DNA from: Cyclobacteriaceae bacterium
GTDB lineage: Bacteria; Bacteroidota; Bacteroidia; Cytophagales; Cyclobacteriaceae
DNA length: 37,732 nucleotides
Assembly: GCA_021648745.1 (NCBI GenBank)
Contig: JAKISE010000025.1
Location: 1 to 37,732 of the forward strand
Direction of reading: 5' to 3'
In this document: positions 24,435-32,930 of the stretch, one piece after another
Layout of the letters: each line of letters begins with the position of its first letter
Numbering within the stretch: the first letter of the stretch is position 1
Position numbers and translations under genes: made by a program
The notes under the pieces: generated by a model
What the model saw: only the letters and a program-made list of their open reading frames with translations
Told to the model about the DNA's origin: nothing
The model's database searches: none

Positions 24435-25214
24435 ATGAATCAACCTTTAGCATATATTCACCCACAGGCCAAAATTGCACGTAACGTGGTTATTGAACCG
24501 TTTTCTACCATTGATAAAAATGTTGAAATTGGTGAAGGCACTTGGATTGGAAGCAATGTAACCATAATGGATGGAGCCAGAATTGGTAAAAACTGTAAAA
24601 TATTTCCTGGGGCAGTTATATCAGCAATGCCACAGGATTTGAAGTATAATGGTGAAGAAACCGTAGTAATTATTGGCAATAACACCACCATAAGGGAGTG
24701 TGTTACTATCAACAAAGGCACAACAGATAAACATAAAACACAAGTAGGTGATAATTGTTTAATTATGGCCTATGTGCATTTAGGGCACGATTGCATTATT
24801 GGTGATAATTGCATTTTAGGAAATGCCTCTCAATTTGCAGGCCATGTTATTGTAAATGACAATGTAATATTTGGAGGAAGCTGTGCCATTCAACAGTTTA
24901 CTAAAATTGGTATTCATGCGTATATAGGTGGGGGTTCTTTAGTAAGAAAAGATGTACCACCCTATACAAAAGCTGCTAGAGAACCATTGTCGTATAGTGG
25001 AATTAACTCTGTTGGATTAAGAAGAAGAGGATATACTTCTGAAAAAATAAATGAGATACAAGAAGTGTACAGATACCTATTTCTAAAAGGGCTTAATAAC
25101 TCCAAAGCGCTTGATTTAATTGAACTCGAGCTGCGCCCCTCTAAAGAAAGAGATGAAATTTTGAATTTCGTTAGAGGTTCAGACAGGGGTGTAATGAAAG
25201 GATATATGAATTAA
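24435..25214 (+). CDS. lpxA: Acyl-ACP:UDP-N-acetylglucosamine O-acyltransferase
   Basis: LpxA performs the first acylation of UDP-GlcNAc in lipid A synthesis. The 259 residues comprise a hexapeptide-repeat beta-helix with the catalytic His in AYVHLGHDCIIGDNC, then FAGHVIVNDNVIFGG and IQQFTKIG, and an alpha-helical tail, LRRRGYTSEKINEIQEVYRY. Length is normal. It follows lpxC/fabZ by 20 bases and is the last gene of the operon; a weak AT-rich hairpin follows at 25234. Confidence 0.97.
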   Translation: MNQPLAYIHPQAKIARNVVIEPFSTIDKNVEIGEGTWIGSNVTIMDGARIGKNCKIFPGAVISAMPQDLKYNGEETVVIIGNNTTIRECVTINKGTTDKHKTQVGDNCLIMAYVHLGHDCIIGDNCILGNASQFAGHVIVNDNVIFGGSCAIQQFTKIGIHAYIGGGSLVRKDVPPYTKAAREPLSYSGINSVGLRRRGYTSEKINEIQEVYRYLFLKGLNNSKALDLIELELRPSKERDEILNFVRGSDRGVMKGYMN

Positions 25215-25233
25215 ATGCTAATTTTCTATTTTT

Positions 25234-25257
25234 AAATTGAATCGTATTCAATTTTTT
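25234..25257 (+). terminator. Weak terminator-like hairpin after lpxA
   Basis: AAATTGAAT-CGT-ATTCAATTT forms a perfect 9-base stem (25234-25242 with 25246-25254) followed by TTT. It is nearly all A-T, so its strength is doubtful. It overlaps the candidate promoter of the next gene, where the same DNA could act as an operator. Confidence 0.35.
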
Positions 25258-25268
25258 AGTTACTTTTA
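25237..25268 (+). promoter_or_regulatory. Candidate promoter of the lipocalin-like lipoprotein gene
   Basis: A TTG (25237-25239) and TACTTTTA (25261-25268) are spaced by 21 bases. The second element matches TAnnTTTG except at the last base. It lies 48 bases before the ATG. Confidence 0.35.
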
Positions 25269-25316
25269 TCGTTAGAACTATATTAACAAATCAATTAGAA
25301 CAATAACGTTTTTATT

Positions 25317-25790
25317 ATGAAAAAATTAAAAATTACTTCGATGGCCTTATTACTTGGATTAGCTGTTATTTCGAGTTGCGATAATGGAGGTGACCCTGAG
25401 CCTACGGCAGAAGAAAAGCAAACGGCACTTCTTGCTCAAACTTGGAAAGCTGGAACAGATGCTAGTGACATTACACTAGATGGAAACAATGAAATAGGAA
25501 GTTGGGATGGTTTTACTGTTACGTTTAATGCTGCAGGATCATACACTGCCACCAATGTATCGCAAGGCAGAGAAGACGTTTGGCCTACGCAAGGAAGCTG
25601 GGCTTATAAAAATGCAGGAACTGAAAGTGTTGATGTAAATACCATAATCAGAGACGCAGGAGGTAATAATGAAACTATAATTGCAATTACTGTAGATGAA
25701 ACATCTTTAAGAATGACGTTCGATTATACCAACCCTACAGGGAGAATAGGTGGAACTGAAGGTGCTTGGGTATTTAATATGGATGAATAG
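25317..25790 (+). CDS. Lipocalin-like lipoprotein
   Basis: The 157-residue protein starts MKKLKITSMALLLGLAVISS followed by Cys21, a clear lipobox signal peptide. The acidic residues after Cys (DNGGDPEP) resemble surface-export signals of Bacteroidota lipoproteins, though that is inference. The mature part has the layout of small lipocalin-like domains: TWKAG, GFTVTFNAAGSYTATN, WPTQGSWAYKN, then a C-terminal GAWVFNMDE. Ligand and role are unknown. It appears monocistronic, with its own promoter candidate and a strong terminator after it. Confidence 0.8.
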   Translation: MKKLKITSMALLLGLAVISSCDNGGDPEPTAEEKQTALLAQTWKAGTDASDITLDGNNEIGSWDGFTVTFNAAGSYTATNVSQGREDVWPTQGSWAYKNAGTESVDVNTIIRDAGGNNETIIAITVDETSLRMTFDYTNPTGRIGGTEGAWVFNMDE

Positions 25791-25804
25791 ATTGGTTTAA
25801 TACT

Positions 25805-25850
25805 ATCACAAAAAAGGGGATTCATTTAAATGAGTCCCCTTTTTTGTGAT
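25805..25850. terminator. Long palindromic bidirectional terminator
   Basis: Forty-six bases form one near-perfect palindrome. The outer arms ATCACAAAAAAGGGGA and TCCCCTTTTTTGTGAT match exactly, and the centre TTCATTTAAATGAG continues the pairing with one T-G wobble. Poly-T follows the GGGGA stem on either strand, so it can end both the lipoprotein transcript and mutS2. Confidence 0.85.
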
Positions 25851-25865
25851 AAAGCATATCAATAA

Positions 25866-28259
25866 TTATTGCAAATTAACAACCGTAACACCAGCACCTC
25901 CCCTTTCAACATGCTCATCTTCAACATGTGCTACAAAAGGATAATCTTTGAGCTGCTCTCTAATAATATCTCGCAAAACGCCACTTCCTTTTCCGTGTAA
26001 CACCCTTACTTCAGATTGGTTAAGCATTAACGCATCATTCATAAAACTATCTATTAATGTATAAATCTCTTCACTTCTTTTTCCTCGTACGTCTATTTTA
26101 GAAGAAAAATTGGTACGCCTGTCTAGTAAATCGAAGCTAGTATTAGAAGAAGCCACTTTTCTATTCGCTGTGCGAGCAACTTTGTTAGATACTTTTGTAA
26201 GCCTGTTTAATTTTACATACGAAGTAAAATTGCCCGCAATTATTTTAGCCTCCTTTCCTTTAATTTCAACTATTTCCACGGGGCTTGAGCCAGTATCGAG
26301 CAAAGCAAAACTGCCTATTTCAAGTATTCCCAAAACTGCTTCAGGTTTTATGGTTTTGTTAACCTCGGCTACATCACTATTTACTTGCTTTGCAAATGTT
26401 GATAACGACTTTCGTACCTTGTTTGTCTCTTTCTTTTCGGCCTTACTTTCCTTAATATGACGAATCGTTTTTTCAATTTGTCGGTTTGTATCCTTTAACA
26501 AATTAGCAGCTTCTACCCTTGCCTTCTCAATTATCTCTGTCTTTTTTAGCTCTAACGCACTACTAATTTGCTCATATTTTTTTTCTAATTGAGCAACCCT
26601 ATTTTCCTTTACCTTAAGGGAGTTTTCCCTTTCTTTTAATTTTTGCTTTTGTCTTTCTAATTTATTTAATAATTTTTCAATATCTAATTGGTCTGCTCCA
26701 AGCTTACTTTTAGCCTTTTTTATAACATTACCTTGCACGCCTGATTTTTGAGCAAGCTCTAGAGCAAATGAGCTACCAGGCCTACCTACCTCCAAGGCAT
26801 ACTCTGGTTCTAAATGGGCCATGTTAAATCGCATGGCACCATTAGTTATCCCAGGTGTTTTTTCGGCAAATACCTTTAAATTACTATAATGAGTAGTAAT
26901 AGCTCCGAAGCAATTTTGTGCAACAAACTCTTCTAACATAGCCTCAGCAATAGCCCCACCAAATAAAGGATCCGTACCAGTGCCAAACTCATCAATTAAA
27001 ATTAATGAAGACCCATTTGCATGCTTAAGCATCGTCTTCATGTTTTTTAAATGAGAACTATAGGTACTTAAATCGTTGTCTATCGATTGTTCATCTCCAA
27101 TATCAATAAAAATGTCTTGAAAAATAGACATCTTAGAATCGGAGCTCGCTAACGGAAGCAAACCACATTGGAGCATGTATTGATTTATGCCAATGGTTTT
27201 TAAAGCCACACTTTTACCTCCAGCATTAGGGCCAGAGATCAATAATAAATGGTTTTCAGAGTTCAGCTCAACCGTTAGCGGAACTACTTCTCTGTCGTCC
27301 TTAGCATACCCTAATACCAACTGAGGATGTGCTGCATCTATTAACTTAATAACAGGAGTTGTTTGCAATTGAGGTAAATGAGCTTGGAGAGTTATGGCTG
27401 TTTTTGCTTTGGCCCAAACAAAATCTACAATTCCCACAAACACTACTACAGATTTTACTTCGTATATATGGTCTCTTAATTGCTGAGTTAAGTTAGCTAG
27501 TATTTTATGAATTTCTCTCCGTTCCGCTAACTCCAGTTCTCTAATTTTATTATTGGCCTCTAACGACTCTACAGGTTCTATAAATGCGATAGTACCCGAA
27601 GAAGACTCATCATGAACGAATCCTTTCACATGTTTTTTATTACTAGCAATAATTGGAATTACCATTCTGCTCTCTCTAACCGAAATAGTAGTGCCGTCTG
27701 GCACAAACCCATCTTTCTTAGCCTGCTTAAATGCTTTTTGGATAATTGACCTTAATCTCCCTTCTTCTACCCTGAAAACATTTCGAATCGCTTTAAGCTC
27801 AACACTCGCAGTATCTTTAATTTTTCCGTCCCCATCAAATACTTTTTCGAGTGCTTTTAGTAATACCGTTGGATACTCAACTTTGTCAGATAAATTTACA
27901 AGCTCACTAAATTCTTCTTTATCTAACTCTTGAAAACTTTGGTAGATGTAATGGGCTACAGAAATTGTTTTTAATACTTTATATAGTTCTTCGGAGTCAA
28001 CTACTGCTCCTTCAATCTTCGCTTGATCTAGCATTTCGCTAATATCATAAAACTCATCTATACTGGTAATAAAGCCCTGTTCAATGGCATTTTTAAAATC
28101 AGCTACCTGATTAATCCACAAATTAACATGTTCATACTTAAAACTAGGCTTCATTCGGCCAACATACCGCTTGCCCAATGGTGAATTACAAGTACTTAAA
28201 AGAATTTCTCTAATGGAATCGAACCCGATTTTCTGCTCAATGGTAGATGGGTAAATCAT
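25866..28259 (-). CDS. mutS2: MutS2 family ATPase/endonuclease
   Basis: MutS2 proteins are MutS-like ATPases that act on branched DNA, and in some bacteria on collided ribosomes. The 797-residue protein has a clamp and helical N-terminal part, the ATPase with P-loop LLISGPNAGGKSVALKTIG, LILIDEFGTGTDPLFGGAIA (Walker B) and FGAITTHYSNLK, a long charged coiled coil (about 515-640), a small KOW-like beta domain (FALLDTGSSPVEIVEIKG) and a C-terminal Smr nuclease domain with IDVRGKRSEE and VRVLHGKGSGVLRD. The mismatch-recognition domain of MutS is absent. It overlaps the upstream DUF4296 gene by 4 bases. Confidence 0.95.
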   Translation of the reverse strand: MIYPSTIEQKIGFDSIREILLSTCNSPLGKRYVGRMKPSFKYEHVNLWINQVADFKNAIEQGFITSIDEFYDISEMLDQAKIEGAVVDSEELYKVLKTISVAHYIYQSFQELDKEEFSELVNLSDKVEYPTVLLKALEKVFDGDGKIKDTASVELKAIRNVFRVEEGRLRSIIQKAFKQAKKDGFVPDGTTISVRESRMVIPIIASNKKHVKGFVHDESSSGTIAFIEPVESLEANNKIRELELAERREIHKILANLTQQLRDHIYEVKSVVVFVGIVDFVWAKAKTAITLQAHLPQLQTTPVIKLIDAAHPQLVLGYAKDDREVVPLTVELNSENHLLLISGPNAGGKSVALKTIGINQYMLQCGLLPLASSDSKMSIFQDIFIDIGDEQSIDNDLSTYSSHLKNMKTMLKHANGSSLILIDEFGTGTDPLFGGAIAEAMLEEFVAQNCFGAITTHYSNLKVFAEKTPGITNGAMRFNMAHLEPEYALEVGRPGSSFALELAQKSGVQGNVIKKAKSKLGADQLDIEKLLNKLERQKQKLKERENSLKVKENRVAQLEKKYEQISSALELKKTEIIEKARVEAANLLKDTNRQIEKTIRHIKESKAEKKETNKVRKSLSTFAKQVNSDVAEVNKTIKPEAVLGILEIGSFALLDTGSSPVEIVEIKGKEAKIIAGNFTSYVKLNRLTKVSNKVARTANRKVASSNTSFDLLDRRTNFSSKIDVRGKRSEEIYTLIDSFMNDALMLNQSEVRVLHGKGSGVLRDIIREQLKDYPFVAHVEDEHVERGGAGVTVVNLQ

Positions 28260-28597
28260 TTCAACAAATCGTCTTTGGATTTGCGAACACTGATGCTGTC
28301 AACAACTGCCTCATAAATAGATTCAAGCTGCTTTGGGTATTGTAGATAATAATTATAGCTATTTATAAACAAGGTATCTGAGAATCCATTTTTAGCCAAA
28401 AGATGTGTTTCGTAAATTTTAAAAACTACCTCTGAAGAATCTTTTTTTAACCTCAAATTTTGAACTTGCGCCTCGGCTATATGTAACTGGATTAAATAGG
28501 CAACCATATCAGTCTCTGACATAATTTTTTTAGAACTATTAGATCCATCACAGGCAATTGCCGCTAACATAATTATAAAATAAATTGCTTTTCTCAC
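28256..28597 (-). CDS. DUF4296 lipoprotein
   Basis: The 113-residue protein has a short signal peptide, MRKAIYFIIMLAAIA, then a lipobox Cys followed by DGSN. The mature part, ETDMVAYLIQLHIAEAQVQ, then FKIYETHLLAKNGFSDTLF and YNYYLQYPKQLESIYEAVVD, is the helical pattern of DUF4296, a Bacteroidota family of unknown function. The start is the GTG at 28597. It overlaps the start of mutS2 by 4 bases and is divergent from the DUF58 operon. Confidence 0.8.
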   Translation of the reverse strand: MRKAIYFIIMLAAIACDGSNSSKKIMSETDMVAYLIQLHIAEAQVQNLRLKKDSSEVVFKIYETHLLAKNGFSDTLFINSYNYYLQYPKQLESIYEAVVDSISVRKSKDDLLK

Positions 28598-28601
28598 AGG
28601 T

Positions 28602-28618
28602 CAAAAATACTATGTTTG
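28602..28618. promoter_or_regulatory. Back-to-back -7 boxes between the DUF4296 and DUF58 genes
   Basis: On the minus strand 28602-28609 reads TATTTTTG, and on the plus strand 28611-28618 reads TATGTTTG; both match TAnnTTTG exactly and are 1 base apart. Partner -33 elements are weak (a TTG at 28585-28587 for the plus strand, 23 bases away). The two promoters could interfere. Confidence 0.3.
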
Positions 28619-28698
28619 TGGTTAGATTTTAAATTTTTAGAAATTAGACTACAAACTATTAGTCGATAGCCTACAAGGCTAACAACAAAGATGCCAAT

Positions 28699-29577
28699 AT
28701 GCGTGAACTCGTAAAAAAGCTACGGAAATACGAAATACATATTAGAAAAGCCATAAACTCGCAAATGCAGGGGGATTTTCACTCTATTTTTAAGGGGTCT
28801 GGTCTTGAATTTGATGACATCCGTCCTTATCAATATGGAGATGATATACGATCAATCGATTGGAGATCAACTGCAAAATACGATCAGACATTTGTAAAAA
28901 AATACAAAGAAACTAAGGAGCAAACGGTCTATTTCTTGCTTGATATAAGTGCCTCCCACGAAATTGGAAGCCCTGGCAAACAAAAAATTGATATTGGTAA
29001 AGAAATTTGTGGTGTATTGGCGCTAGTTGGCCTCAAAGAATCGAGTCAGGTAGGTTTAATCTCTTATTCAGATGTAAAAGAAAAGTTTGTAAAAGCAGGC
29101 AAAGGAGATAAACATGCCAGTGAAATTCTTCACGCACTCTTTAAGCATACGAGCCTATCAAAAAAAACAGATTTAGATAAAGCAATAATGTACACTCTAA
29201 ATGCTGTAAAGCGTAGAAGCATTATCATTTTTATTTCAGATTTTATTGATGAAGGCTATGAAAAAAACCTAAAAGCCTTGGCCAAGAGGCACGACTTAAT
29301 TACCATTCAAATTAACGATAAAAGAGAAACCGAAATTCCGAAATTAGGAATTATACCTGTTTGGGACAATGAAAATAATAAAAAAATGTGGGTGAATACA
29401 TCCTCTTCAAGTTTCAGAAAGAGTTTAAACAAAACGTATTCTGAAAACAAAACGTATTTGCTTAATTTTTGCAGAAAACATCAAATAAATTATTTAAACA
29501 TTGATACAGAGGAAAACTATGTACCTCAGCTTATAAAAATGTTTAGAGTTAGAAATAAATCTCTGAAACGTGCTTAA
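28699..29577 (+). CDS. DUF58 domain protein
   Basis: This 292-residue cytoplasmic protein carries the DUF58 signature FDDIRPYQYGDDIRSIDWRS, followed by FLLDISASHEIGS and a von Willebrand A-like fold with VKRRSIIIFISDFIDEGYEK. In Bacteroidota, DUF58 genes stand between moxR and the bat genes; the encoded proteins are thought to work with the MoxR AAA+ ATPase on periplasmic or membrane proteins. No moxR gene precedes it here. It overlaps the next gene by 8 bases. Confidence 0.9.
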   Translation: MRELVKKLRKYEIHIRKAINSQMQGDFHSIFKGSGLEFDDIRPYQYGDDIRSIDWRSTAKYDQTFVKKYKETKEQTVYFLLDISASHEIGSPGKQKIDIGKEICGVLALVGLKESSQVGLISYSDVKEKFVKAGKGDKHASEILHALFKHTSLSKKTDLDKAIMYTLNAVKRRSIIIFISDFIDEGYEKNLKALAKRHDLITIQINDKRETEIPKLGIIPVWDNENNKKMWVNTSSSSFRKSLNKTYSENKTYLLNFCRKHQINYLNIDTEENYVPQLIKMFRVRNKSLKRA

Positions 29578-30445
29578 TCGAATTCTTTATCTTCTTTCTT
29601 TCATTTTTATACCGTTCGCAAGTTTTGCTCAAAGCATTTCTCCTTCTGGTTATTTTTTAAAAGATAGTATTCAAATTGGGGAGCCAACTGCCTATGTACT
29701 AAGCATAAAGTACCCAAAAAAAATGGAAATTGTGTTTCCAGATTCATTGCATAATTTTCACCCGTTTGAATTAACAAAAAAAACCTACTTCACAACGAAG
29801 TCAGATAGTACTTTTAGTGTAGATAGCACCATTTATTACCTTTCAACTTTTGAAATAGACTCTATACAGTACTTGAAATTACCTGTGTATAAAATTAATG
29901 AGTTTGACAGCCTCATTTTTTGGACAGAAACAGACTCCGTTGTTCTAAGCCAAGTGGTAACCTCCATTCCTGATTCAGTTGTTATGGTAACTAATACCAA
30001 ATATGTAGAAGTTCCTATGGCATTTAACTACCCGTATGCAATGATTGGAATTGCTGTTTGCATAATAGTTATTTTAATTTTATGGATTGTTTTTGGCAAA
30101 TCCGTTAAGAGAACAATTCTCCTTTATCGTTTAAAAAAGAAGAATGTCAAATTTGTGAAAGCATTTGATAGTTTAGTTGAAGCCGATTTTTTACAAAGCG
30201 AGGAAATTTTAACAGTATGGAAACTATACCTTGAAAAACTAAAGGCCGAACCCTTCACAAAGCTTACAACGAAAGAAATTGTAGAATTATTAAATCAGCC
30301 AAAGGCAAAAGATGCCTTAATGGCAATTGATAGAAATATTTACGGACCAAAAGACGAAAGTTTGCTTTTAGATGCTTACAAAGCTATCAAAAGCATAGCT
30401 GAATTAGAATATACGAATAAAGTAAAACTGATAACCAATGGATAG
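29570..30445 (+). CDS. BatD-like membrane protein of the bat operon
   Basis: The 291-residue protein begins MLNRILYLLSFIFIPFASFA, a signal peptide likely cleaved near AQS. A beta-rich periplasmic part (about 22-145) is followed by one membrane helix, AMIGIAVCIIVILILWIVF (about 156-175), and a helical cytoplasmic tail of about 115 residues. This architecture recalls BatD-type or DUF4381-type proteins of bat/MoxR operons, but I see no strong motif, so the name is by position and topology. The start is the GTG at 29570. It overlaps both neighbours by 8 bases. Confidence 0.65.
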   Translation: MLNRILYLLSFIFIPFASFAQSISPSGYFLKDSIQIGEPTAYVLSIKYPKKMEIVFPDSLHNFHPFELTKKTYFTTKSDSTFSVDSTIYYLSTFEIDSIQYLKLPVYKINEFDSLIFWTETDSVVLSQVVTSIPDSVVMVTNTKYVEVPMAFNYPYAMIGIAVCIIVILILWIVFGKSVKRTILLYRLKKKNVKFVKAFDSLVEADFLQSEEILTVWKLYLEKLKAEPFTKLTTKEIVELLNQPKAKDALMAIDRNIYGPKDESLLLDAYKAIKSIAELEYTNKVKLITNG

Positions 30446-31490
30446 TTTAAATTTATCAAACCAAACTTGGTTCTCTTCACACTGGTTTCAGCCAACTGTG
30501 TTAGCCGCTTTTGATTGGGCTAATGAAACATTCTTGCTCCTATTAGTTTTAATACCTGTAGCGTTTTTAATTAAATGGCTGGTGAGCCGAGGGTTAGGAC
30601 AAAAGTTGCCTGTAGCACTGCCTAAGGAGCAAATTAAGTGGTCTCCTATTGTTTTGCTTAGGTTTATTCCTAACTTTTTTATGATTTTAGCTTTGATATG
30701 CCTTGTTATTGCCTTAGGTCGCCCACAAAAAACCAACGAAAAAGTAGAACAGTGGACCGAAGGAATAGATATTATGATGGTAATTGACATTTCCGAGTCG
30801 ATGCAAATAGAAGATTTTAAACCTAACAGACTAGAAGCTGCAAAAAAAGTAGCTGAAAGCTTTGTTGCAGGTCGATTTCAAGATAGAATCGGAATTGTAG
30901 TATTTTCAGGTGATGCCTACTCTCTTTCTCCTTTAACTACCGATTATGATTTACTAAAAGCCCATCTAGCAGATATTGATTTTGACATGATTCAGAATAG
31001 AGGAACAGCTATTGGCAGTGCCTTGGCTGTGGCTACTAACCGAATGCGAGAGTCCGAGGCAGCCTCAAAAGTAGTTATATTACTAAGTGATGGAGAGAAC
31101 ACCGCTGGAAATATAGATCCTATTACAGCAGCTGAACTAGCTGATGCCTATAATATTAAAATTTACACCATTGCCGTTGGTAAGGAAGGTAGGGTTCCGT
31201 TTGGTAAGGACTTTTTTGGGCAGCCTAAATACATTGAAAACTCTTTAGATGAAACTACCTTGAGAAAAATTGCTGACATTGGAAATGGGTATTTTTATAG
31301 AGTATCAAATAATAAAGCACTTGAAGAAGTTTTTGGTTTAATAGATAAATACGAGAAAGCAGAAATTAAAGAAAACAGGTATAAAGACACCAATGATTTT
31401 TATCAAGTTTATCTAAAATGGGCAATTTCTTTTTTCTTAATCTGGTTCCTGTTCAAATCAACTTTTATAAGCAATATACTTCAAGATTAA
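30438..31490 (+). CDS. batA: BatA-type von Willebrand factor A domain membrane protein
   Basis: The 350-residue protein has two N-terminal membrane helices (FLLLLVLIPVAFLIKWLV and FFMILALICLVIALG), a periplasmic-type vWA domain and a C-terminal helix near WAISFFLIWFLF. The metal-ion-dependent adhesion site is complete: DISESM, NRGTAIGSA and LSDGENT. BatA is associated with aerotolerance and oxidative stress in Bacteroides; the mechanism is not known. Upstream are the DUF58 and BatD-like genes. The expected batB does not follow: yggS starts 9 bases later. Confidence 0.9.
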   Translation: MDSLNLSNQTWFSSHWFQPTVLAAFDWANETFLLLLVLIPVAFLIKWLVSRGLGQKLPVALPKEQIKWSPIVLLRFIPNFFMILALICLVIALGRPQKTNEKVEQWTEGIDIMMVIDISESMQIEDFKPNRLEAAKKVAESFVAGRFQDRIGIVVFSGDAYSLSPLTTDYDLLKAHLADIDFDMIQNRGTAIGSALAVATNRMRESEAASKVVILLSDGENTAGNIDPITAAELADAYNIKIYTIAVGKEGRVPFGKDFFGQPKYIENSLDETTLRKIADIGNGYFYRVSNNKALEEVFGLIDKYEKAEIKENRYKDTNDFYQVYLKWAISFFLIWFLFKSTFISNILQD

Positions 31491-31499
31491 ATTTAAATA

Positions 31500-32180
31500 A
31501 TGATTGCAGCATCGCTTAAAGCACTTTGGAAAGAACTTACACCTTTTAACGCCAAATTAATTGCAGTAAGTAAAACCAAACCCAATGAGGATTTGGCAGA
31601 AGCCTATGATGCAGGCAATCGCATTTTTGGTGAAAATAAGGTGCAAGAGCTAGTGGCTAAAGCAGAGGCATTACCCAAAGACATTGAATGGCATTTTATT
31701 GGGCACCTTCAACGCAATAAAGTTAAATACATCGCCCCTTTTGTAAGCCTTATACATGCAGTAGATTCCGTAAAACTTCTTAAAGAAATAAACAAACAAG
31801 GGGCTAAACATAATCGCATAATAGAGTGCCTACTACAAGTGCATATTGCCCAAGAAGAAGCAAAATTTGGGTTTAATACTATAGAATTAAATCAAGCGCT
31901 GAGCAGCCCAGAACTAAATACGCTTAGTCATATTAAAGTGATTGGTTTAATGGGCATGGCCACCAACACGACTAATGAAACTCAAGTAATCTCAGAATTT
32001 AGGGGTTTGCAATCAGTTTTTAAAGAGCTTAAGCAAACTGAATTACCTCATAATGTAGAAATGAAAGAGCTTTCGATGGGCATGAGTGGAGACTATAAAC
32101 TCGCACTAGCAGAAGGAAGCACGATGGTTCGTATAGGAAGCTCTATTTTTGGATTAAGAAACTACCCAACAAATGCATAA
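31500..32180 (+). CDS. yggS: YggS/PROSC-type PLP homeostasis protein
   Basis: This is a single-domain, PLP-binding TIM-barrel protein that maintains pyridoxal phosphate and amino acid balance. The 226 residues carry the PLP Lys25 in LIAVSKTKP, GENKVQEL, the signature EWHFIGHLQRNKVKYI, and ELSMGMSGDYKLALAEGSTM followed by VRIGSSIFG, the phosphate-binding end. All are typical. It is the fourth gene of the bat transcript here and overlaps the next gene by 8 bases. Confidence 0.95.
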   Translation: MIAASLKALWKELTPFNAKLIAVSKTKPNEDLAEAYDAGNRIFGENKVQELVAKAEALPKDIEWHFIGHLQRNKVKYIAPFVSLIHAVDSVKLLKEINKQGAKHNRIIECLLQVHIAQEEAKFGFNTIELNQALSSPELNTLSHIKVIGLMGMATNTTNETQVISEFRGLQSVFKELKQTELPHNVEMKELSMGMSGDYKLALAEGSTMVRIGSSIFGLRNYPTNA

Positions 32181-32547
32181 ATTTTTTATAATTACCGGAA
32201 GCCTAATGGGCATGTTAAGTGTTATGATTGGTGCTTTTGGTGCCCATGCACTAAAAGCCACCTTAGAAGCTACAAATAGGCTAGAAACCTTTGAAACTGC
32301 GGTTAGATATCAATTTTACCATGCAATGGCTCTCATTTTACTCGGCTTGCTAATGATTCAATTTCAGCACAAAGCATTTAACATTGCTGGGTACGGATTT
32401 ATCATTGGCATTCTTCTCTTTTCTGGGTCGCTTTATGGGTTGTCTCTAACTGGCATTACCAAATTAGGAGCCATTACTCCGTTGGGAGGACTTGCTTTTA
32501 TTATAGGCTGGGCAGCATTTGCATGGGGAGCAAGTAGAGTTTTATAG
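32173..32547 (+). CDS. DUF423 inner membrane protein
   Basis: The 124-residue protein is strongly hydrophobic, with four predicted membrane helices. The first contains ITGSLMGMLSVMIGAFGAHA and is followed by LETFETAVRYQFYHAMALIL, the DUF423 (YgdD) signature. SGSLYGLSLTG and GAITPLGGLAFIIGWAAFA complete it. Its function is unknown. It ends 2 bases before the convergent toxin gene, with no room for a terminator. Confidence 0.9.
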   Translation: MHKFFIITGSLMGMLSVMIGAFGAHALKATLEATNRLETFETAVRYQFYHAMALILLGLLMIQFQHKAFNIAGYGFIIGILLFSGSLYGLSLTGITKLGAITPLGGLAFIIGWAAFAWGASRVL

Positions 32548-32549
32548 GG

Positions 32550-32930
32550 CTATGCTCGTATCATTTTAATGCCTGAATACTTAAGACTTTGCCTGTCTCG
32601 TGTAATAAATGTTAACTTATCGGCCTTAGCCTGAGCTAAAAGGATTCTATCAAAAGGATCATTATGAATATTTTCCAGTTGAGCTAAATCTTTCGTATGT
32701 TGGATTGTAATAGGGAGTTCAATGAAATTTAAGTCATTCATAAACGCCATTATCTCGTGGGGCACGTTAAGTTTTCCAATCGCTTGCTTTATTGTTATTT
32801 CCCAAGAAACTGCTGCACTAACAAACACAGTATTTCTCGGATCTTCTATAACTTCAACTGCTTTTGACGATAATAGAGCTGGATTATCTAACCACCACAG
32901 ATAAACGTGGGTATCTAATAAAAGTCTCAT
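32550..32930 (-). CDS. VapC-type PIN-domain toxin
   Basis: The 126-residue protein is a PIN-domain RNase of the type II toxin class. The four acidic active-site residues are evident: Asp6 in LLLDTHVYLWW, Glu44 in SWEITIKQAIGKL, Asp94 in HNDPFDRILLAQA, and Asp112 in FITRDRQ. The usual targets of VapC are tRNAs or rRNA; the target here is unknown. Its start overlaps the antitoxin stop by 4 bases. Convergent with the DUF423 gene. Confidence 0.92.
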   Translation of the reverse strand: MRLLLDTHVYLWWLDNPALLSSKAVEVIEDPRNTVFVSAAVSWEITIKQAIGKLNVPHEIMAFMNDLNFIELPITIQHTKDLAQLENIHNDPFDRILLAQAKADKLTFITRDRQSLKYSGIKMIRA

